From Odiellus spinosus (lineage: Eukaryota > Arthropoda > Arachnida > Opiliones > Phalangiidae), in NCBI GenBank assembly GCA_963920705.1, contig OY987232.1:4216001-4280000 (forward strand): DNA of 64,000 nt, read 5' to 3'. Of the stretch, positions 22,726 through 29,659 are shown one piece after another (within the stretch, counting starts at the first letter, position 1; the number at the start of each line of letters is the position of its first letter). The notes under the pieces are model-generated. The model was not told the DNA's origin. It saw only the letters and a program-made list of their open reading frames with translations, and did not search any database. A program made the position numbers and the translations under genes.

Positions 22726-22992
22726 ATGTATCGTGAAAGTAAAAGATTGGAGACCTTTAACAATATCAATTGGTTGACGGCCTCGAAACATTTGCCACGC
22801 CACTCTTATCTAGCTTCGGAACTAGCTGAAGCGGGTTTTTTCTACTTGAACGAAGGTTGTAAGACTAAATATTTCTGTTGTCACAATGAATTTGACTGGA
22901 GCGAAAGCAGTAGCGATGAATATCCACTGAGCGTACATCAAAGAGAAGCCCCGTTTTGCGCCAATTACTCGATCAGGATAAAACTAATTTGA
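22726..22992 (+). CDS. BIR-domain (inhibitor-of-apoptosis-like) protein of the Polinton
   Basis: BIR domains bind and block caspases or their activators in the cytosol. The ATG is one base after the polymerase stop and 88 codons are open. The BIR pattern is clear: RLETF near the start, then LASELAEAGFFYL, a Cys pair region KYFCCHNEFDW, and VHQREAPFC, giving the H-x6-C zinc ligands. The position expected for the first zinc Cys is Tyr (codon TAT), and the neighbouring residue is Cys, so zinc binding may be shifted or lost. After the domain the frame ends, while 23001-23150 stays open in another frame with a helical, charged sequence. The protein was probably longer, with a frameshift near 22970. 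No RING finger is visible. Acquisition from a host or virus is inference. Confidence 0.82.
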   Translation: MYRESKRLETFNNINWLTASKHLPRHSYLASELAEAGFFYLNEGCKTKYFCCHNEFDWSESSSDEYPLSVHQREAPFCANYSIRIKLI

Positions 22993-23000
22993 AAGCGTAA

Positions 23001-23150
23001 GAAGAAGCCCATCAAGAAAAATTGGCCAAGGAAGCTGTGGAAAAACTGACCATTTTGATGAAAAACAAACATATTTTGAGGTTTGTGGAAGCATTACGCG
23101 AGGTGGTATTAGATGGATTTGGAAAAGAGTATAAAAAAGGTGACATTTGA
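23001..23150 (+). pseudogene. Possible C-terminal remainder of the BIR protein
   Basis: It is a 49-codon open segment directly after a stop, in a frame different from the BIR domain, rich in Glu, Lys and Ala (KLAKEAVEKL) and likely helical. It overlaps the start of the next ORF by 38 bases. It may be the original C-terminus of the BIR protein now cut off, or a separate small gene without a start codon. Confidence 0.35.
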
Positions 23151-23247
23151 CGAGATAACGGTTATTTGGTATATCCCTGTCGAGGATCGGACCAATTGGA
23201 ATTTTGTCAATCATTTCCGTTTTAAAAAGAGAATTAAAGGGTTTTGA
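23113..23247 (+). CDS. PPP1R15/GADD34-like mini-protein (44 residues)
   Basis: PPP1R15 proteins recruit protein phosphatase 1 to dephosphorylate eIF2-alpha and restore translation under stress; several large DNA viruses carry short homologues. The ORF runs unbroken from ATG to TGA. It has a PP1-docking RVxF-type motif KKVTFDE, followed by alternating hydrophobic and aromatic residues (ITVIWYI), an acidic-to-DR turn, a Trp, and a terminal basic-aromatic FRFKKRI. In the known family that order and spacing (docking motif, then W, then RFxxRI) forms the substrate-recruiting core. It lies 15 bases before the ATPase and overlaps the preceding open segment. At 44 residues the case rests on motif order, not length, and chance similarity is possible. 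Confidence 0.55.
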   Translation: MDLEKSIKKVTFDEITVIWYIPVEDRTNWNFVNHFRFKKRIKGF

Positions 23248-23262
23248 GCTTAAATTTGAAAA

Positions 23263-23919
23263 ATGTCGTGTCGAATCAAATTTCAAGCCCCAATGCAGCT
23301 GTTGGTGAGTGGTCCAACCATGTGTGGTAAAACCACCTGTATATTTCACCTTTTAAAAAACGCCGACACTTTAATTGAACCTCCACCCAATAGGATCGTG
23401 TACTGTTATAAAGAGTATCAACCAAAATTTAAAGACATGCAGAAAGAGGTGAAAAATTTGGAGTTTATTTAGGGATTGCCCCCAGAAGATCCCAATTTTT
23501 GGGATGAAAATTTGCATAATTTTTTAATTATTGACGACTTGGCCTTTACCTGTTATAATAACGCGCACATTGCTTATATCTATTGTGTTTCCTCGCACCA
23601 TAAAAATGTGTCAGTGGCTTTGTTAACTCAAAATCTATTTGGGCAAGGAAAATAAAGCCGCACAATTAGCCTTTATTCCTCGTATATCATATGTTTCAAA
23701 AATCCTCGCGATGGAAGTCAAATAAACTACTTGAGTAGACAAATATTTCCCCATAACAAAAATCTCGTGGCCAAAGCTTTTCATCTAGTGACGGCTGCTA
23801 ATCCATTTTCTTACTTGTGTATAGATTTAAAACAAAATATGCCTGACGAGTTACGTTTAAGAAGTAACCTATTCCCTCACGAAGGTAATATGATCATTGT
23901 TTCAATGACAAATAAATAA
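23263..23919 (+). pseudogene. Polinton DNA-packaging ATPase (FtsK/A32-like), two nonsense codons
   Basis: This family of P-loop ATPases drives genome packaging into capsids. Walker A is GPTMCGKTT near the N-terminus and Walker B is FLIIDDL about 65 residues later. RTISLY and RDGSQ patterns follow, as in Polinton and virophage ATPases. The frame is the same throughout but carries stops at 23470-23472 (TAG) and 23653-23655 (TAA). About 218 codons match the usual family length. No frameshift is seen, unlike in the polymerase. Confidence 0.9.
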
Positions 23920-23968
23920 GCTTGTTTCTTCAATAAAATGTTATTATGGATCTTGACTTTAAAAGAAC

Positions 23969-24436
23969 ATGGTGAGAAAACGTACCTCAAGACGTTTGAG
24001 GAGCAAGCGAAAACCAATATCATTACTGAAAAAAGTTTTATTACGGAACGCTTGGAGGGCCTTACGGACACAAACCAGATTTACCAGACAACGTCATCCC
24101 CTAAAGAAACACTTGCCTTTCTTACGGAGGTTGGTCAATGTTAGTCAAAAAGGAGGTGGAAAACTAGAGCAGTTTTTTAAAAGAGCCAGGGTCCCTCAAA
24201 TTAAATCAATCAACAAAACGTTTTTTAACTTGTTACGCGGTAACATTGAGATACCTGCGGAAGCCCGGTTGAACCTAAAACAACACCGAGGTCTTGTCCG
24301 TCAATTAGGCAGTAAACCGGGGACAACCAAAACGAATCGGAAATTGTATATGAAACAAGCTGGAGGTCTGTTGCCCGGTTTAATCGGTGCTCTGGTACCC
24401 ACCCTGATTTCAACCATTTCTTCTTTGGTACGATGA
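23969..24436 (+). CDS. Polinton basic core-like protein with hydrophobic C-terminus
   Basis: An intact 155-codon frame. The first half is extremely Arg/Lys-rich (MVRKRTSRRLRSKRKP), fitting a DNA-condensing virion protein. The C-terminus, after GSKPGTTKTNRK, is a glycine-led hydrophobic segment (AGGLLPGLIGALVPTLIS) of the amphipathic or membrane-active type. Proteins with this basic body and GG-hydrophobic tail are regular in Polintons and adenovirus-like elements. A role in genome condensation or membrane disruption is inferred. Its TGA overlaps the next ATG in ATGA (24433-24436). Confidence 0.7.
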   Translation: MVRKRTSRRLRSKRKPISLLKKVLLRNAWRALRTQTRFTRQRHPLKKHLPFLRRLVNVSQKGGGKLEQFFKRARVPQIKSINKTFFNLLRGNIEIPAEARLNLKQHRGLVRQLGSKPGTTKTNRKLYMKQAGGLLPGLIGALVPTLISTISSLVR

Positions 24437-25512
24437 AGCGAATGGTTTTGTTACCAGAAACGGCTCTTTCCTCGGAAGCGGGAAAAGAAGCCTCAGCTCT
24501 TGATCGTGAAATAAAGAGGATTTTAAAAATGAACATGTCACCCGAAAACAAACATCGACACTATTTGACGACTCTACAACAATTTTTGACCATGAAAAGT
24601 TTAATAGAACCTCCCTCCGTCAACGTGCAGAACTTCTCCCGCCTTAGCGTTGTCGTCAACTGGTACGTCTACACCGCTCGCTTCTATATCAAGGACTCCT
24701 ACCCCTCCACCTCAGATATCAGCCGGAGCAACAAGCAGTCAGACCCAGCGTTTGTCACAAGCGATATCGAATCTGTTGACTTCGCAAGCGGCGTCCTCTT
24801 TACCTCCACTACAAGTTGCTCACCTGCCTCCGAAGCGTAGCGCGAGCAGCGTGGCCAAAAAACTATTGGCGAAAAATCGAGAAGAGAAACGAGAGCATCA
24901 AAGGTACGCCCGTCGTACGCTTACTTTGAAAGATGCTACTGATATTGCCGATGATCCCCCTCCCTCCACCTGTCCGTGCGCAGGGTGGGGGTAGTGTTCC
25001 ATCCTTGTCGTGGTGAGGGGGCCCGAGTTCTAGGATCCGTCCTAGTTCCGCGAATTGGAACACGGCCGTCTCGCCCACACCCGGCCGACTCGCGGGGCCC
25101 GTCCTGGGCCCTGGCAGCTCCCTCTGCCTTTGAGTCGGTCTTGTTGGGTCACGGTTACATTACGGAGGCCGTATGGCACTGCTGTGTGGGTTCTGGTCGC
25201 CAAGCCATATACCTTTCCTTCTGCTGCCTTAGCCTCCTCACGTGTGTGCGGGAGCACTGGTCTGGGGTTCTTCGGTTCCCCCTGTTTGACCTTGTTACCC
25301 GTTCCGGGCACGGTTTCGCGTGCGGCAGTTTAGGGACAAATGATGCAGCCGCACGGATTGGCGGGGGTGTTATGTGCTACCCAGCACGGTGCACCCCCTT
25401 AACAATCAAAACTGATATTGCCGATGATGAGGATGTGCCACCCCGAATGACTATGAGAAAAAATTCCAAAAAGACTAAACAATCGGGTAAAGGAAAATTA
25501 CTTTGGGAGTAA
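24433..25512 (+). pseudogene. Conserved Polinton accessory protein, interrupted
   Basis: The start MKRMVLLPE and a following helical segment (LDREIKRILKMNMSPE and YLTTLQQFL) match a protein commonly found next to the core protein in Polintons; its function is not established. The frame changes between about 24600 and 24660 to a Ser/Thr/Pro-rich then Lys/Arg-rich frame (SSVAKKLLAKNREEKRE). It is then cut by a 455-bp insertion at 24956-25410. The tail (PPRMTMRKNSKK and a basic end) resumes after the insertion and stops at 25510-25512. Its start overlaps the preceding stop by four bases. Confidence 0.6.
24956..25410 (+). mobile_element. G+C-rich retroposon-like insertion with 18-bp target duplication
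   Basis: ACTGATATTGCCGATGAT occurs on both sides (24938-24955 and 25411-25428). The 455-bp insert is far richer in G+C than its surroundings, begins CCCCCTCCCTCC and ends with an A-rich AACAATCAAA. Long variable duplications and an A-rich 3' end point to target-primed retrotransposition, for example a SINE or a 5'-truncated LINE. Frames open inside it are composition artefacts. The family was not identified. Confidence 0.8.
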
Positions 25513-25518
25513 TTGACA

Positions 25519-25797
25519 ATGATTTATTCTATCGCGAAAAAGTTTGCTAAACTGGTTTTATGCATAGTAATATTTTTGAACATAACGTTTTGGTTAATTT
25601 TATTTTTACCCATTTTGTTACTTTGCCTTTTATATACCAAGTTTAAGCATAGGAATTTAATCTGTTGCGAATGTCCGGGATTAGTCCGTTTTTATTTTCA
25701 CGATTCGCAGTTTCGTCGAGCATATTTTTTTATTTGGTGTAATTCTTTGCACTTTATTATTTTTCTTGTAAAAGCCCTATTATCATTTAAATCTTAA
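25519..25797 (+). CDS. Small Polinton membrane protein (93 residues)
   Basis: The ATG at 25519 is 7 bases after the preceding stop. The protein has one long hydrophobic segment (LVLCIVIFLNITFWLILF and onward through LLLCLLYTKF) and a second near the C-terminus (FIIFLVKALLSF), separated by a Cys-containing loop (ICCECPG). I recognise no family. By position it belongs to the late rightward block. A role in membrane interaction is only inferred. Confidence 0.55.
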   Translation: MIYSIAKKFAKLVLCIVIFLNITFWLILFLPILLLCLLYTKFKHRNLICCECPGLVRFYFHDSQFRRAYFFIWCNSLHFIIFLVKALLSFKS

Positions 25798-25807
25798 AAA
25801 AGTAAAA

Positions 25808-25903
25808 ATGCTGTATTATTCAGCCTTGTTTGTCTTATCTTCTGTTTTAGGCGCGGGTTACGGTGGTTTTTGTAATTATTGTCATAAACGTATAACAAAG
25901 TAA
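25808..25903 (+). CDS. 31-residue mini-ORF with hydrophobic start
   Basis: The ATG at 25808 has adenines just before it. A hydrophobic N-terminal part (LYYSALFVLSSVLGAGY) leads to a short CNYCHKR end. It lies in the gap before the polyadenylation signals and keeps the tight spacing of the block. Real expression is uncertain. Confidence 0.3.
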   Translation: MLYYSALFVLSSVLGAGYGGFCNYCHKRITK

Positions 25904-25919
25904 TAAAATGTTTTTTATT
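25902..25919. terminator. Back-to-back polyadenylation signals at the centre of the Polinton
   Basis: AATAAA on the plus strand (25902-25907) and on the minus strand (25914-25919) are 6 bases apart and overlap the ends of both converging gene blocks. The minus-strand signal contains the protease stop codon. Confidence 0.7.
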
Positions 25920-26394
25920 CAAGACAAGATTGATTTTTATGATTCCATAAATGTATAAGCATATTTAACATAATTATAGCGTCGTTGTACGTTTTGTCAT
26001 TCTTGTTGTACATATCTTGAAGGATATCTTCGAAAGAAATTCCGGAGCACAGGTTTGTCAGAACAAAAATGACGTGTCCGCCGCAGGAGAAAGATTTGGT
26101 TGGCTGCAGTTGTGTAAGATTGTGTTTCCAGTTTGAGGCGTATTTCGACAAATCTAATCCGTAAAAATCCGGTTCTTTACCGTAAGAACAAAAGAAAATG
26201 CCGTCATAATTTTTATCCACGTAGACGCCCATCCAATGCAATCCACTTTCAGTCGAAGGTTGCGAGTTGATAACGAAACAAAAGGGCGTAAAATCTGGTT
26301 TCTTGTGTAGAATATCTTGAGGGTAAACCCCGATAAAAAATGGTCTAGTACGGGGATCGCATTGCAAAAAGCGTTGTAAATCTTCGGTATTCAT
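25915..26394 (-). CDS. Adenovirus-type cysteine protease of the Polinton
   Basis: This maturation protease cleaves capsid and core precursors. The 159-codon frame is intact. Catalytic His is in GLHWMGVYVD, the acidic partner follows in the next strand, and the nucleophile Cys is in KSFSCGGHVIFVL, the adenain-like order H...D/E...C. The family is usually 150-210 residues, so the length fits. Its ATG overlaps the integrase stop in ATGA (26391-26394). Confidence 0.85.
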   Translation of the reverse strand: MNTEDLQRFLQCDPRTRPFFIGVYPQDILHKKPDFTPFCFVINSQPSTESGLHWMGVYVDKNYDGIFFCSYGKEPDFYGLDLSKYASNWKHNLTQLQPTKSFSCGGHVIFVLTNLCSGISFEDILQDMYNKNDKTYNDAIIMLNMLIHLWNHKNQSCLE

Positions 26395-27323
26395 AATTCG
26401 ATTTTTTGAAGCTCTGGCTCGTAAAAGCTACCCTTAATTATTTCATCATTTTCGTCTTGTATGACGTAAGCGGGCGGATCTCGAAATAACACTTTTTTAA
26501 TGACAAAAATTTCCGTTGTCCAGTACCCAGTATAACCTTTAGCAAAAACCCCTTTATCAGCCGCTATTCAAACAAAATCACCGACTCGTAACTTTGGGAC
26601 TTTTCTTTTTACGCTTCTATTCATGTATAATCTTTTCCAGACAAGATGTTCGATATTTATAGTAACATCTTTGGGTACCATCCCAATGGTTGAATGGACA
26701 GTTTGATTGTAACCATCAACCAATTTTTGTAAATGTTTCGAGTAATTGCAATCCTGGTTCTTGGTCATAAGTCGAAACATTCGGCTTTTTAAAGTTCTAT
26801 TCCAACGTTCTATGATCCCACATTTTATATTACCACAACATGCGTACCAGAGGATCCCTTTTCGTTTCAAATAAGCTTGAACTTCTTTTTTATTAAATTC
26901 GGTACCCGCGTCTGTATTCAACTTTAAAGGAGTTCGTTCTCGAAAAATTGATTCGAGAGCCGGAATAATTTCGTTAGCCGTTTTTTTCTTGAGTGGTTTA
27001 GCCCAAGCGTAGCGCGATAGCACGTCAATAACCGTTAAAATATATCGATATCTATTGTTGAATTTGGCCAACTGGGGTAGATCTACCAGATCCGCTTGGA
27101 ATATTTCGTCTTTAGTATTAACAAAAGTTTTATTTCTCGAAAACCTTTTTCTTCGATTTCTATGTTTTGTATAGGCTGGTTGAGACCTTGACCAGGTGAT
27201 GACGTCTCTAGTCTTAACACGAGGGAGAACTGATTGCAGTTTTTTTAACGACCCTAAACTAGCGGGGTGTTGCGGATCGTAATATATCCGGGCCAGATCT
27301 TGAGCTACGCGTTTCGTGACCAT
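26391..27323 (-). pseudogene. Polinton retroviral-type integrase, one nonsense codon
   Basis: It would catalyse insertion of the element by DDE chemistry. The start is taken as ATG at 27323 (MVTKRVAQDL). After a Polinton-type N-terminal region (YYDPQHPASLG, then an aYTKH basic stretch) the catalytic core shows FQADLVDL, LNTDAGTEF and IIERWNRTLK: D, D and E, with 33 residues between the last two. A C-terminal VGDFV leads into a TGA at 26565-26567. The same frame then continues for about 57 codons through an SH3-like or chromo-type tail to the stop at 26391. All catalytic residues are present. Confidence 0.9.
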
Positions 27324-27379
27324 AGTATGTGTAATAATGACATCAAACAATCAAATAGATTATTTTATATTTTTTATTT

Positions 27380-28236
27380 TTATCCAACACAATCGCAAAA
27401 AACATGGTTTTTCAAGTCTACAATATCATTAACTATTTCCATATACCATTCTTCAAAGTTGTCGGATCCGTATTTACCAAGAAACTCAAACCTGATATCT
27501 TCCCGGTTTAAAGCTTGAACGGCCTCGATCAAATCCTTCTCACGTCTTTTGTCATATTCTAGACTTCTGTTGTAAGGATAAGGAAATTCCTGGGCTAACT
27601 TCCCAGCCTTTTCTTTGAAGAGATAATGTCCAATTTTGTCGACAATCTTTCAAACCATTCTTTCTCGTTATTTGACGTTCTTCATCCAGTTCCGGTTTCA
27701 GCTGTTTCAGTCTGAGCCAAGTATCTTTTCTAAAGGTAAATCCGTTCGATGAAGCAAACCAGGAGTCGCAGAATTTTGTGTCATCGGGAGTATATTGATG
27801 AATATCAATAAACTTGATTCCGATTCCCGAAATATGCCCTTCGAGTTGAAAGTTCTCCGCTAATCGAGTATGAAAGCGTGGTAACACGTCTTCGAAGAAA
27901 TCGTTAACAACGTCTCTTAAGCTCCAGATATTTTCCCAGACCGGGAGTTGAAGATGAACAACGGATTTGGCGTCATTCCGACGAATAAAGAAACTATCGC
28001 CAGAAGCGCTTATTCCAATCGTCTGTTTGTCGGAGAGAAAATGTTCTTGCGGCATGATAACGCGAGATCCGCCAGCGATATGATTCAAAAAGTTCTTTTT
28101 AAACTTCTTCTAATGCTTTTTTCATCTCTTGGAAATTCCAACAGGATCGAACAAATCCGACTTCTCTAAGATTGTTTCGAACTGTCACCACCAGGTTTAG
28201 TTCCTTTCGTTGAGAGAAGAAAACGTACTCGTCCAT
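27380..28236 (-). pseudogene. Unrecognised Polinton protein between capsid and integrase
   Basis: An ATG at 28236 opens 45 codons (MDEYVFFSQRKELNLVVTV), then the frame changes near 28090. The long middle part (28088-27552) contains QLPVWENIWSLRDVVNDFF and FKFIDI-like beta-rich segments, and another frame change near 27640 leads to a charged, probably helical C-terminus (YDKRREKDLIEAVQAL) ending at TAA 27380-27382. The whole would be roughly 280 residues. I do not recognise the family. Its position among structural genes suggests a virion or assembly protein. Confidence 0.5.
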
Positions 28237-28240
28237 CCTC

Positions 28241-29550
28241 TTACTCTAACTTGTAAAGAATGGTTCGATCTTTCGTTATCAGCATTTGGTTCTCAAACTC
28301 GCCGTAGACGATAACTGTGACTGCCGAGCTTAACGGGTTTTTAAATTTCATCGTTAAGCGTAAACTACCGTGTTTTTCCAAAGAAAAATGTTCGCCACTA
28401 GCTCCCTCTTCAGCTGTTAAATCCAACGCCAGTAAACAATTGCCCTGGAGATATTCCTCGTACGAGATATCATTACCTTTATTTTTACCGTAAAAATCTA
28501 AAGCCGTGAACAGTGATTGGTATTCGCGACAATAGCGTTTTTCAGCAAAATTTGGTTGAAAAGGTTGATCGGGATAATTTTTATTTCCGACCGTAACGGC
28601 TCAATACGTCAATTCCAAGTGCTCGAAATTAAAGGATTTTCAGTTAAATCTCCGTTGAAGGCTGATGTCTTTACGAAAGCAATTATAATTGGGATTCTAC
28701 CCAAGAAGACATTATGTTTCGTCGTGTCAGTTTTACCTCTTTCTATCCCAAAGTACTTTGCCACAGTCTGATTAATCGGGTCGACGCAGGGTGTTTTTTC
28801 CAAAACCATGGCGTGGGCAAACATTAAGTCTGGGTTTAACTTAATTTTCCTAACGTACAGCGAAGCATCGCTGATGACGAATCTATATTGAGTGGCGGCT
28901 GGGGGCAGCGCGGGCGGGGCTGGAAGTGGTTCTCGCGATATAATGGGAAACGACATTCCTGATCTAATAAATTTAAATTTTACATCTACATTGTTTAAGA
29001 GGAATTTATGCATTTTACAAATATCCAGATGGAGTTTCCCTATCATTTCACATACTTGCGATGGATCAACGCGTTCTTTTCTCAGTTTCATTCCTTGATT
29101 TGACGCGTCAAAAATATCCTCGGGTTTTATCTTGGTATCTTTGTAAAACATTTCCAAAGCTAATTTGGCATCTTTCCCGTAATTTAACAATGTTTCGAAA
29201 TAAGCGATATACGGAGCTAAATTATTAACGGTTTGTACTAGCGTATCATTTAACATTGCTTCTATTTGAGAAAATAAAGCCCATAAGAGTAAATTCACAG
29301 GTCCAACTGTGTCTACCGCCGCCGTCATATCTTCCCAAGCATTATTCGTCGTGTTTTTTTTTAATAATTTAACGTTAAGCTTTAATCTGGTTTTTGATAA
29401 ATCGACATAGTGTTCTGGAGTACCGGGGACGAAAAATTCGATTGGTCCTCCATCCGTAATTGAATTGACGGGTTTTAATTCATTATCATTACTAGCCAAA
29501 ATATTATAATTACTAACAGGTTTGACGAACAAGTCGGCTTCAGACCCCAT
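28241..29550 (-). pseudogene. Polinton major capsid protein (double jelly-roll), broken
   Basis: It starts with ATG at 29550. The N-terminal part carries DGGPIEFFVPGTPEHYVDLS and VGPVNLLLWALFSQIEAMLN, the regular signature of the Polinton capsid protein, often annotated in invertebrates as F54H12.2-like. The frame is intact to about 28609, then a frame change with a stop leads to the C-terminal part, recognisable by SYEEYLQG, then KFKNPLSSAVTVIVYGEFEN and an end at 28241. The total of about 435 codons fits the family. A second copy of the first half is at 45420-46011. A TATA box lies about 45 bases upstream of the start. Confidence 0.9.
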
Positions 29551-29590
29551 CTTGTCGCGTTAGATAACTACAACTAAAGCCGATGCCGGC

Positions 29591-29598
29591 TATTTATA
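29591..29598 (-). promoter_or_regulatory. Capsid gene TATA box with GCCGGC
   Basis: Read on the minus strand, GGATATAAATAGCCGGC precedes the capsid ATG by about 45 bases. It is conserved in copy 2 at 46062-46069 and resembles the TATA plus GCCGGC upstream of the spliced acidic gene. Confidence 0.7.
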
Positions 29599-29659
29599 TC
29601 CCTAGGATAAAAAATAGGTTTTCCTTCTTCGTTTTACTTTACGACCCTTTAGACTTTTT

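Noticed and set aside
25042-25512. Long open frames on both strands in the G+C-rich segment
   Set aside because: They lie inside a 455-bp insertion with an 18-bp target duplication. High G+C reduces stop codons, and no domain is seen.
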